Of a stretch of DNA of 25,879 nucleotides, positions 1-8,853 are shown one piece after another. How positions within the stretch are numbered: position 1 is the stretch's first letter; every line of letters starts with the position of its first letter. The notes beneath the pieces are model-generated. The model did not search any database, was not told the origin of the DNA, and saw only the letters and a list, made by a program, of their open reading frames with translations. Source of the stretch: a virus. A program made the translations under genes and the position numbers. The stretch covers positions 1-25,879 of the IMG/VR virus record IMGVR_UViG_3300004770_000100; one strand, given 5' to 3'.

Positions 1-141
1 TGAATAGTATGATTTTCTGAGCTGACTTGATGCGTAAAAATTAGTCAAATCAAAATTTTGACCGTATACGTCATCCAAAGTTATGGAAGTTGAAAATGTA
101 GTTCCTTGTTCGATATACAAGTCTGTGTATGCAGCAGCCAT
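1..141 (-). CDS. Fibre/baseplate-attached structural protein, N-terminus only (partial)
   Basis: Only the first 47 codons lie in the window; the gene continues past base 1. The start is ATG at 141-139, preceded by a good Shine-Dalgarno (AGAGGA). The peptide begins MAAAYTDLYIEQGTTFSTSI and continues with a 'DLTNFYASSQLRKSYYS' stretch. An opening of the form 'IEQGxTFS...DLTxYxxxxQIRKSY' is typical of small beta-sandwich structural proteins in marine T4-like phages and resembles the BppU-type N-terminal domain of baseplate upper proteins. It follows the S74 tail fibre gene by 72 bases and has its own late-promoter-like element at 170-177, so it may be an adsorption-apparatus component made as a separate transcript. 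The family assignment rests on pattern memory of a short fragment. Confidence 0.6.
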   Translation of the reverse strand, partial: MAAAYTDLYIEQGTTFSTSITLDDVYGQNFDLTNFYASSQLRKSYYS

Positions 142-169
142 ATTAGTCCTCTAGATTATTCTTCTGGTA

Positions 170-177
170 TATTTATG
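170..177 (-). promoter_or_regulatory. Probable T4-type late promoter (CATAAATA)
   Basis: The minus strand reads CATAAATA, one mismatch from the T4 late -10 element TATAAATA. It lies in the 72-base gap between the tail fibre gene and the partial gene at 1-141. It sits exactly 28 nt before that gene's ATG, the same distance as the perfect element at 23333-23340 from its gene, with a Shine-Dalgarno in between. This is the widest gap in the leftward operon, which supports a promoter. Confidence 0.55.
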
Positions 178-213
178 ACAACACCTATCTCAGGTTTGAG
201 AATACCGAAAATA

Positions 214-2250
214 TTACTTTTTCTTGAGTTCTTCAACTTCCTTGCGTAACTCACTAATGGCAGCAAAAGCTAAAGCAGCTAATTTTTCATAGTCAACTGC
301 CAATGTACCATCTTTTTTCGTTCTAACTGCTCTTGGGAATGAAGCAAGTACATCTTGAGCAATAACACCAAAGTCTTGTTTCTGCATAAAGTAATCATCA
401 GGACCACCATGATCTGCAATATATTCATCAGTCCAGTCAAATAATTTACCACCAATAGCATCTACTGTATCTAATGCGTTTTCGATTGGTTGAATATTTT
501 CTTTGAATTTTCTATCAGATGAATAATAAGCAGTAATATTGTTATAAGAATACAACGCACCGCTCGATGGATTTACAAATAAGTAGTCTGTTCCGTATGC
601 GTTAGTTCCTGAACCCCACAATAATTGATAATTAGCATTAGTGTGATTAGAATATGCAATTGCATAAGTGGCAGCATATGTAGCATTTTGAATCGCTCCT
701 GACGACGTTAAATATCCGGAGTCATTACCAAATTGTGATACAAGAGTCGGCCTACCAGAAACACCAGTCCAAGCAACAGAACTAGCAACTGCAGCAGTTC
801 CAGTTATATTAATTCCCCAATTACCAGAAGCGCCAGTACCCGTTAATGTTGGTGTATATGTGTTATAGTTTGCCGCAGTAACAACTTGTGAACTATTAAT
901 AGTCAAATTGGTGAAATTAGTTTGTGTTGTTGTGGATGCGTTGCCGGAGATATTAATACCAAAAGTTCCACCTGAACTTAATTCGTTTAATACAAAACCT
1001 GTAGTAGCAATTTGTGTATTACTTGTTCCATTTACTGCTGTTGGTGCTGTTGGGAATCCACTTAATGTCAATCCTGAGAAACTTGGTGATGCAGTTGTTC
1101 TAAGGTCTTGTGCATTGCTAATATATAATGTGTTTGCTACTCCAGATATGACCACACCATTATTACTTGCGTAAGTGATTACTCCATTATTTGATATTGC
1201 TTGTCCGGTTGTTCCATTGAACGTTCCAGTACCAGTATTTGCTCTATTAAAGGCAGCCTGAGAAAATGAAGTTAATGTACCTGAATTGGATGTAAGTTGT
1301 GATTGTAATGAAGCTACATTTGCTTGTAAGTATGTGTATACTGTGTTTACCGCAGTTTGTGATGCCAAACCATTTGAATTAACAGTAGTAATCGAATCAC
1401 TAATTAGGTTAGCAGTAAGAATCTTAGAATAACTTGTTGAATTGTTTACGTCACGAATATCCCAATAAGTATTTGCTTCATTCCAACGAATTGTTGCAAG
1501 CGGTAAAGCCCCACGATTTACATTAAATGAACTAATTGCACCCACCGAACTATTGGCATTAATTGTAAATGTATTTGTATTGTATACTGTTGTTCCATTT
1601 AAAACAAAGTTTCCACTAACGGAAAGTTGTCCACCGATGGCAGCATTATTAAAAATATTTAATGATGAACCAATAAATGATTGTGAAGCAACAAAGTCGG
1701 TAGCATTAACGTCATTAGTTACGGTAATATATTTACCTGCATTAATATTACCCGAAAATGAAGCATCTTGCAAAACACTTAATGTATTTTGTAATGTGAC
1801 GGCACCAGTAGTGAGTAGTGTACCACCTATGTTAGCATTACCTACAATTGTACCACTTTGATAGACAATAACGTTTCCACCAATTGTAGCATTATTTGAT
1901 ACCTGTAAACCATTACCTGAACCCATGGCCAACAAAGGACCACCAATATTTGCTTGGCCTGAATTGACTAAACCTAATGTTGTGTTTGTAAAATATACTT
2001 GAGTATCGACACGAAGATTATTTTGAATGTAAGCAGAAGAACCAACACCTTGTACTTGTAATTGACCAGCAATAACAGCGTTATTGGCAACCTGTAATCC
2101 CAAGTAAGGTGAATTTAGGTAAAGAGTTCCTGATGGCTTAATATAATTACTAAGTGCCAAATTGTTATTTTCTAATGCCAAATTGTTAATGGTGACCATT
2201 TGATCACCAAAGGTATTGGCATAACTTAAAAAGTTTACTGTATTGGCCAT
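214..2250 (-). CDS. Tail fibre with C-terminal S74 intramolecular chaperone
   Basis: A 678-aa trimeric fibre-type protein. Residues about 1-280 are short beta repeats of the form 'NNAxIGGxLxVxG', expected of an elongated trimeric stalk. Residues about 320-345 carry an 'SQAAFNRANTG' repeat and about 400-430 a 'PTAP...NTQIATTGFV' segment, both usual in phage fibres. The last 102 residues (577-678) are a Peptidase_S74 domain: the S-D-x-x-x-K dyad is visible as S578, D579 and K583 in SSDRKFKENI, followed by 'FGVIAQDVLASFPRAV', 'VDYEKLAALAFAAI' and a short terminal coiled coil. Known family behaviour is that this domain trimerises and folds the fibre, then cleaves itself off before the catalytic serine, so the mature fibre should end near residue 577. 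It follows the 72-aa gene by 7 bases. It probably binds the host surface. Confidence 0.9.
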   Translation of the reverse strand: MANTVNFLSYANTFGDQMVTINNLALENNNLALSNYIKPSGTLYLNSPYLGLQVANNAVIAGQLQVQGVGSSAYIQNNLRVDTQVYFTNTTLGLVNSGQANIGGPLLAMGSGNGLQVSNNATIGGNVIVYQSGTIVGNANIGGTLLTTGAVTLQNTLSVLQDASFSGNINAGKYITVTNDVNATDFVASQSFIGSSLNIFNNAAIGGQLSVSGNFVLNGTTVYNTNTFTINANSSVGAISSFNVNRGALPLATIRWNEANTYWDIRDVNNSTSYSKILTANLISDSITTVNSNGLASQTAVNTVYTYLQANVASLQSQLTSNSGTLTSFSQAAFNRANTGTGTFNGTTGQAISNNGVITYASNNGVVISGVANTLYISNAQDLRTTASPSFSGLTLSGFPTAPTAVNGTSNTQIATTGFVLNELSSGGTFGINISGNASTTTQTNFTNLTINSSQVVTAANYNTYTPTLTGTGASGNWGINITGTAAVASSVAWTGVSGRPTLVSQFGNDSGYLTSSGAIQNATYAATYAIAYSNHTNANYQLLWGSGTNAYGTDYLFVNPSSGALYSYNNITAYYSSDRKFKENIQPIENALDTVDAIGGKLFDWTDEYIADHGGPDDYFMQKQDFGVIAQDVLASFPRAVRTKKDGTLAVDYEKLAALAFAAISELRKEVEELKKK

Positions 2251-2257
2251 GTGTTAA

Positions 2258-2476
2258 TTACTCTTTTCCGATTAGTTGCAACATCAATTGTTTAATTTCT
2301 TGTACATCACCTTTAATACAATTGATTTCTGCTTTAAGTGTATTTATTTCTTCTTTTTGGGCGGCCATCATATTTCTTTTACGATAATACTCTTGCAACC
2401 CATTTTTATCACTATTAATAAGAGCCATAGAGTTGGTATCTCGAACCAATGTAGTATTAGGTATTTGAACTAACAT
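2258..2476 (-). CDS. Small conserved coiled-coil protein between DUF4815 protein and tail fibre
   Basis: A 72-aa protein. Residues 1-35 include 'LVQIPNTTLVRDTNSMALIN', an opening I associate with small proteins in the same place in other marine T4-like phages. Residues about 38-70 form a strong heptad-repeat coiled coil (EEINTLKAEINCIKGDVQEIKQ). There is no signal peptide or membrane segment. It is packed between the giant DUF4815 gene (2-base gap) and the S74 fibre (7-base gap), so it is made with them. It may be a small virion component or an assembly helper for the adjacent fibre; nothing in the sequence decides between these. An overlapping antisense frame is a shadow. Confidence 0.6.
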   Translation of the reverse strand: MLVQIPNTTLVRDTNSMALINSDKNGLQEYYRKRNMMAAQKEEINTLKAEINCIKGDVQEIKQLMLQLIGKE

Positions 2477-2478
2477 AA

Positions 2479-5400
2479 TTAATTAGTTGTATTAACGTTT
2501 GACGGCAAAGCAATAGCTTGTAAACTATTGACAACAGGAACTGCCGTTTTATCTGTGGTAGTTAATACAACTTTAATCGCAAATTGACTAAATGAATTGT
2601 ATTTTTGACCATTCAAACTTGTGTATGATATAAAACCTTGATCAACACCTGTAGTTCCTGGAGCAAAAGTGTAATCATTAATGTCTGTTCTAAATTGTGA
2701 ATAAAGATTGTCTGAACTACTTGTTTTAGTCATTAATTGCCAAATACCACTCTCAAATGTTTGAGTATCATTGCGACTTAAAATCTTGTAGTAAACATTA
2801 ATATCCGTATTAACAGGTCGATATGCACTTATGGTCACATTCAAGTCACCAGAATCGTTTCCAGGTGCCAATACAACTTTCTTAGTAACGTACTTAGTGA
2901 GTGCAGGTCCACCAGAGGATGATGTTTCTCCTGTAATGTTTGCGGTTGCACCAGTACCAGAACCGGATGAAATATTGATGGTTGGTGTGGTAATATAACC
3001 TTGACCACCCGAAGTAATATAAATCGAAGTAACATTGCCATTTACCACATTAGCAGCAGCATATGCTTGTACTCCATTTTTACCTGTAGGAGCAGAAATC
3101 GTTACGACTGTATTTGCAATGTTATAAAATGCACCAGGAGTAACCAAGTTAATTAGGTTATTTGATAATGAGCAATTACCAATGGTCCAGTTAATAGCAA
3201 AGGTTGATAATCCAGCATCTGACAAAACTGGACTTACATACGGATCAGCACTAGACAATACGGCAGTTAAAATAAATGAAGCGTTAGCATTAGCATTAAG
3301 AACACGCTCGCCATTGCCATCATTCAAATAAAGGTTATCAGCCATCGATGTTCCATATTTTCCTGGAGTAACACCACTAAAGGCAGACATTGAACCTGAA
3401 GCCAGTGTTGCACTATATTGATATGAAATACCAGCAGTTGTTGGAACAAAATCAGTCGTTGTAATATTAAAAGCATCAACTAAGGCAGATGTTGATGATA
3501 TTGTCGTTACTGTATTTGGAACATTATTTGCACCATTGAAATAATTTAATGACTGTTCTACTAAAGAACGCCTTGGTAATTTAGCAGGAACAATAAATGC
3601 AATTGTAGGTGTTGTAGAAATATTGAAAACACAGCAATCAGCAACAAACATTAATCCTTGATTTTGGTCTGCTGTCCAAGTTTGTGAATTTTGTGATAAA
3701 AACAATGCACCAACATAAGGAGCTGAACCAATTTTAGTTACAACCGATGGTGTAGCATCAGTAGGTTTATTTTTAACTGAAGATGATACTGCTATATCTC
3801 CTGATGAAGCTGTCCACAAATTATAATCACTTGAATTTGTTTTAACAATAAACGCATACAAAGTATTAGGTTGAATGTATACAGGAGCATTAAATTCAAA
3901 TTGAGTATATGCTGTTGAATCTAAAAATTGTGGAGTTCCTGATACCTTAACCATATCTGGAGTCATAGTAACAATAGAGTGATCTAATGTTTGCCCATTT
4001 GGATAACCATTAAGTGTACCAACAATTGATACTGTAATTGGAGAATTTCCAGTAGGTTTTGTTTTAAAGAACAATTTAATGGCATTTAAAAATAAACCAT
4101 TTGGATAATTAGCAGAAGATATTATAAATGTTTGCGCAACAGGATCGTAAGGACTATATGTTGTTACAACATTAGTTGATGATTGTTGACTTGTTTGTGT
4201 GAATGTATTTTTTGCGCCAGCAGGAGAAGCACCAAAGTCAACAGACTGTGAAGTTGTTTGTAAACCTTCAGCATAAAATGTTGCTTGAGCAAATGTTGTC
4301 CAACTTGCCGGATTAAAATTACTACCGTTATCTAATTGTAATACTCTTTGGCCTGTATGGAAAATGCCAGCAGGAATATTAAAAATGCCGTAGAACGAAC
4401 CATATTCATCAGTATTCATATTACCAATAGAATATACAATATTTGTATCAACATCTAAGGCAGGAGATATTGTTGCGGTTTTTGTTGAACCCACATATCC
4501 TGTAATTATTGCTGAAGTTCCAATCGCAGCAGAATCACCGGTACAGAAATAAATTGTATTGCCTGTATAGTAATTATCGGTTGCAGAAGCTAAAGGTGAA
4601 AGTTGAACAGTAGTTGTACCATTACCTCCAACTACACGAGCACCAAAATGACTTTGACTTACAAATAAACCACTAGCACTAGATGAAACATAATTTCCAT
4701 TTTGGTCAAAATAACCATTTTGTATAGTTTCTCCAACTGAATTAGTACCCGAATATGAAGTTGAGTAAGGATCAGAAGCAACATACAATCTTGTGTTGGT
4801 TGTTCCTGGATAATTCTGAACACCAATAATTCGTGCGGTACCTGTAAACACACCGGCGATACGATAACCAATAATATCATTTACATTAAAGATACCAGTA
4901 ACACCAGACAATTCAACCACGTTAGTTTTACGAATATATTGTTGAATATTTTGATTATCAAAAGAAGCTTCTAATTGTGTATTAAACAATAAATTTTGTG
5001 CAGATACAATTATTTCTTGTGACTGAATGTATGGTAAAACCGAAATGTCTGTGATATAACCATTATTCAATGCGTATGTGTTTCCAAGACTATCATAGTT
5101 ACCCATGATATTAGTTTGTTGTTGTACTTGACTAGAATAGGTTGTAGTAGCGGTATAACCAACAGCAGAACCAAATGGACTTTGTACATTAGGATTACCG
5201 TGATTAACAACTGATAGGCTTGAAGAATATGATGTTCCTGAAATTGTTTGCCAATCTCCTGCCGATAATACATTGACTACGGCTGGATTGGATTGAAACA
5301 CTTGTAAATTAGGATCAGTAATCAATAGACCAGGAGCTTGTGTGTTGTCAACCCAATTATCTACGTTAGGTGTTAATGATAACTCACCTTGTTCGGTCAC

Positions 5401-8400
5401 AAAAGAAAACGGATTAGCATTAACAGTTCGTGAAGCAAATTGTTGAACAATTGCATTAGATGTTGTAAAAGGCAAACTAAAGTAATTTACTAATCCATCG
5501 GTGCCAATATTATAACCCAATGAACCTGATTGAGCACCTGAAGATAATCCCATATTGTATGCTAAAGCTAAAGCTTTCAATGGATAATTATTGACTTGTT
5601 GTAAAGCCGTCATTTGATTTGTACGTTTATTGATTGATACTGAATAATCAGGATTTGCAGTATCAGCAGTTGCATAACTAGAAAAGTTATCAACCATAAT
5701 ACCATTTTTAAACCTGTTTAATCCATAAGCATCTGTTATTTGCAAAGATTGTGCATTTTGTTCCAATAAACTCAATGATGTATAAGATTCAATATTACTA
5801 ACACGGGTATCCAATGCACCAATATCAGCCATTGTATAACGTTTGTGTGAAACCGGAACAACAGATAAATCTGAAACATAACCTGCTGGAGCTTCAGTTG
5901 TAATATATCCTGTGTATGGTTTTAATGTTAATTGAGCAAGAATTAAAGAACCATCAGGATTTGCCGGCAATACAGGATTAACAGAAGGCGTTCCTTCTAT
6001 AACTTTAAAACTTCTGTCTTTACTTAAAACGAGATAATCTTGACGACCCAAATAATGTGAATAACTACCTTCAAATAAAGTTGAATCTATAGGTATATAC
6101 AAACCAGCATTTGGATTACCACTAGAATACCGAAATGCGAATGTGGCTTGACCATTTATTCGAGCAGGCCTAAAATCAATAGAATCTCTGAGTGAATATA
6201 ATGTGCCAGTTGCACTAGTATATTTTGGAATATTTTGATAAGTTGTAGGCAATGCAGAATTTAGGTATGACCTAATATTGAAATAACCATCACCACCACT
6301 ATGTTGATAATAGTTTACTACAACCAAAAGATTACCTGAAGGTTTAGGTGCACCTGCATTTAATGTAATAGATGCGTGATCATAAAAACCATCACGTTGG
6401 CCATTATCAAAACTGAAATTTGAAGTTACATCATATGAAGATCCTGCACCCAACATACCAACAGTAGGTAATGTGCCAGGAGCTCCTGTATCTATAATCT
6501 GTTTAATACTTATTACGTCAGCTAGATATAAAGATTGTTTTTGACCTGGATTAACCAATCCAGCATTTTGAATGTATACTTGACCAGATGAAGTTAATGC
6601 AGTAATATCCACATATGTGGTTGTACTACCAGTAACTTGTGTAAGTGGACTTCCAAATCCAACATTAACCGCACTGGTGTTTGCAGAAATAAAGTTTTTA
6701 CTTTTAAGTGTATAGTTTGTGTCGTCAGCATTTTCAATAAAAACATTTTCAACAATAGTTGCATTAAAAGAATAAGCAATGTCGGAATTGTTAACGGCTA
6801 GTGTGGAAACTGAAGCATCAGAATTTAAACTAACTGTTCGTGTAGCTGTTGTCCAAGGCAATACATCACCAACATTAATATTTGAATTTGAACCTTTATT
6901 TGTAACAATGATCGAATAATTTTGTTTTACTAAAGAGGAACTAAGTGTCGAAGATGGTGCACCAAAGTGAATTAATTTTCCATATTGGCCACCAGTATAA
7001 CTTAATTGTGTACTAAAACCAGAACCCGAAGCAGTAAATGCTACGTTTCTCCACAACTGTTGGGTTGTATAGTTTGTGCTGGTCAATGAAGCGATATACG
7101 GAGCACCTAAAGAAAAGATTAATTCTGGCGCACCTGGATTTTGTAAAAGTGTATTTCCAAAAGAATCTTTGCCACTAGCTGAATTAATATTGGCTGAACC
7201 AACAATAGTTGCTGGATAAGAAGATTTTGTTGCAGCAACTATTGTATTAGCTTGTGCAATTGTAAAATTGAGTGAGAACACCGAAGTAGTATCTGGTATT
7301 ACTGTCCAATTTTGATTAACTGTTGCAGTCTTATTCACACCATTATATGATGTGATTGTTCTAAAATCGCCTGCATCAGTACCAGAATTAATAGTAATGC
7401 TAATATTATTATAAGCATTATTTGATGAAGAAAAATAACTTGGAAACGTAATTGAGTTTGCTGTTGCAGAAATTGCAGTATTACTTAATGTTGAATTCTG
7501 TAAATTACTTACAAAGAATTTATAAACATATGTATTGGCGATTAACCCATTAGATGTATCATGGTCATATAAAAGACTACGAACATTACCTGTGGCCACC
7601 AAGGTAGAAGAATATGCCAAAGAAGATGATACATTTACACTAGCCAAAGGTACACAATGTAAATCAACACCTTGTTGTGTTGTTGTGTCAAAGAACGAAC
7701 TATTGGCACCACGAACTGTATCAGTATACAAATAATTACCATATGCCAAATAAACAGGTGCATTATTTTGTGAAGCCGTTGTTCTAGCACGATCAGTAAC
7801 TAAATCAACGTTAGTTGTACTTTCGATACGCTTTCCGTGAACATATGCTATACCTTTACCAATACTCATTGTGTAAGTATTGTTGGAAGAATCGGCTGTA
7901 TTTGTTTTAGGTGTTAATTTGAAATTATTAACAACATAATCTCCGTTTGTTTCATAATCACGCTTAGCAAAATAGTCATCAATTACCGAATAAACAGAAC
8001 CGTCAACTAATTTAGCAATTTGGCCATTTGTAATACGAATCAACTCAATAAATCCATCATCATCACCAAATGATAATCCACGGGTTTCTAATGTTAGGGT
8101 AATTTGATATCTATCTGCGCCTGGTGCTTGATAGTTTGACGCACCAACAGCAGGATCTAATAATGAAGCATCATCAATGGAATCATGAATTGTTTCGGTA
8201 ATGTTTAAACCAACTCGTAAATTAGGAGCAGCATCATACTTGCTTAATACAATAGTTTGTGGATTAACTTGAACAAAGGTTCCTGTTGAAATAGTTTCAC
8301 CAGAAGAACTAACATAACTTCCTGCAATATAAAAAACACCTTGAGCAATCGATGCAACGGAAGAAGTTCCTGTTGCTCCGGTCAATTGAGCTTGTGCCGC

Positions 8401-8844
8401 TAAATTTGATAATGTGGCATAAATTACAGCACCATTGGTAAATTGGTTACCTGAAATATAAGATACAATAAGCGTAGGCGGATCACCTACACCTGCGGTT
8501 CCTGTTCCTGGTATTGCTACAAGCACTTTAGCTAAAACTGTACCAGTAGAATCTTGAATCAGTAAACCATTAAATTGTGAAATATCAACAAGAGCATTAT
8601 TGTATGTTGGTTGTAATTGAATGTAATAGCAACCCAAATTGGTTGTTACTTGGCCGCCAGTAACCGGTGAATTAGGTGCAAAAATATTATCTGCAAAATT
8701 AGTAATTTGATTTTGTAATATGGATTGAGATTGAGTTAATTCACGAGCTTGAACCGCAGCACCTGGTTTAAATAAAATCCGATGGTAGTTTTTAGCCGGA
8801 TCAAAATCATCGTAATAAGGGGAAACATTGAAATTCAGGGACAT
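2479..8844 (-). CDS. Giant DUF4815-type virion structural protein (baseplate/fibre)
   Basis: At 2121 aa this is the largest gene in the window. The N-terminus, with 'YYDDFDPAKNYHRILFKPG' then 'AVQARELTQSQSILQNQI', is the signature of the DUF4815 family of T4-like marine phage structural proteins. The rest is long, beta-rich and full of Ser/Thr/Asn/Gly, with no membrane segment or recognised enzyme motif. A GxGY beta-module sits near residues 1930-1972, and the last about 150 residues contain 'DNLYSQFRTDINDYTFAPG', which may be a terminal attachment domain. The start follows a clear AAAGGA ribosome site 9 bases after gp8. Its position after gp8 and before the fibre genes suggests a peripheral baseplate protein or fibre connector, roughly where T4 has genes 9 to 12. 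That placement is inference; the structural role is well supported. Confidence 0.8.
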   Translation of the reverse strand: MSLNFNVSPYYDDFDPAKNYHRILFKPGAAVQARELTQSQSILQNQITNFADNIFAPNSPVTGGQVTTNLGCYYIQLQPTYNNALVDISQFNGLLIQDSTGTVLAKVLVAIPGTGTAGVGDPPTLIVSYISGNQFTNGAVIYATLSNLAAQAQLTGATGTSSVASIAQGVFYIAGSYVSSSGETISTGTFVQVNPQTIVLSKYDAAPNLRVGLNITETIHDSIDDASLLDPAVGASNYQAPGADRYQITLTLETRGLSFGDDDGFIELIRITNGQIAKLVDGSVYSVIDDYFAKRDYETNGDYVVNNFKLTPKTNTADSSNNTYTMSIGKGIAYVHGKRIESTTNVDLVTDRARTTASQNNAPVYLAYGNYLYTDTVRGANSSFFDTTTQQGVDLHCVPLASVNVSSSLAYSSTLVATGNVRSLLYDHDTSNGLIANTYVYKFFVSNLQNSTLSNTAISATANSITFPSYFSSSNNAYNNISITINSGTDAGDFRTITSYNGVNKTATVNQNWTVIPDTTSVFSLNFTIAQANTIVAATKSSYPATIVGSANINSASGKDSFGNTLLQNPGAPELIFSLGAPYIASLTSTNYTTQQLWRNVAFTASGSGFSTQLSYTGGQYGKLIHFGAPSSTLSSSLVKQNYSIIVTNKGSNSNINVGDVLPWTTATRTVSLNSDASVSTLAVNNSDIAYSFNATIVENVFIENADDTNYTLKSKNFISANTSAVNVGFGSPLTQVTGSTTTYVDITALTSSGQVYIQNAGLVNPGQKQSLYLADVISIKQIIDTGAPGTLPTVGMLGAGSSYDVTSNFSFDNGQRDGFYDHASITLNAGAPKPSGNLLVVVNYYQHSGGDGYFNIRSYLNSALPTTYQNIPKYTSATGTLYSLRDSIDFRPARINGQATFAFRYSSGNPNAGLYIPIDSTLFEGSYSHYLGRQDYLVLSKDRSFKVIEGTPSVNPVLPANPDGSLILAQLTLKPYTGYITTEAPAGYVSDLSVVPVSHKRYTMADIGALDTRVSNIESYTSLSLLEQNAQSLQITDAYGLNRFKNGIMVDNFSSYATADTANPDYSVSINKRTNQMTALQQVNNYPLKALALAYNMGLSSGAQSGSLGYNIGTDGLVNYFSLPFTTSNAIVQQFASRTVNANPFSFVTEQGELSLTPNVDNWVDNTQAPGLLITDPNLQVFQSNPAVVNVLSAGDWQTISGTSYSSSLSVVNHGNPNVQSPFGSAVGYTATTTYSSQVQQQTNIMGNYDSLGNTYALNNGYITDISVLPYIQSQEIIVSAQNLLFNTQLEASFDNQNIQQYIRKTNVVELSGVTGIFNVNDIIGYRIAGVFTGTARIIGVQNYPGTTNTRLYVASDPYSTSYSGTNSVGETIQNGYFDQNGNYVSSSASGLFVSQSHFGARVVGGNGTTTVQLSPLASATDNYYTGNTIYFCTGDSAAIGTSAIITGYVGSTKTATISPALDVDTNIVYSIGNMNTDEYGSFYGIFNIPAGIFHTGQRVLQLDNGSNFNPASWTTFAQATFYAEGLQTTSQSVDFGASPAGAKNTFTQTSQQSSTNVVTTYSPYDPVAQTFIISSANYPNGLFLNAIKLFFKTKPTGNSPITVSIVGTLNGYPNGQTLDHSIVTMTPDMVKVSGTPQFLDSTAYTQFEFNAPVYIQPNTLYAFIVKTNSSDYNLWTASSGDIAVSSSVKNKPTDATPSVVTKIGSAPYVGALFLSQNSQTWTADQNQGLMFVADCCVFNISTTPTIAFIVPAKLPRRSLVEQSLNYFNGANNVPNTVTTISSTSALVDAFNITTTDFVPTTAGISYQYSATLASGSMSAFSGVTPGKYGTSMADNLYLNDGNGERVLNANANASFILTAVLSSADPYVSPVLSDAGLSTFAINWTIGNCSLSNNLINLVTPGAFYNIANTVVTISAPTGKNGVQAYAAANVVNGNVTSIYITSGGQGYITTPTINISSGSGTGATANITGETSSSGGPALTKYVTKKVVLAPGNDSGDLNVTISAYRPVNTDINVYYKILSRNDTQTFESGIWQLMTKTSSSDNLYSQFRTDINDYTFAPGTTGVDQGFISYTSLNGQKYNSFSQFAIKVVLTTTDKTAVPVVNSLQAIALPSNVNTTN

Positions 8845-8853
8845 TTTTTTCCT

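Noticed and set aside
178-213. Possible terminator hairpin after the tail fibre (ACCT...AGGT)
   Set aside because: The stem is only about 4-5 bp and is not followed by a T-run on the minus strand.
1553-1861. Antisense open frame of 102 codons opposite the tail fibre
   Set aside because: It is a shadow of the repetitive fibre sequence, with no ribosome site or recognisable domain.
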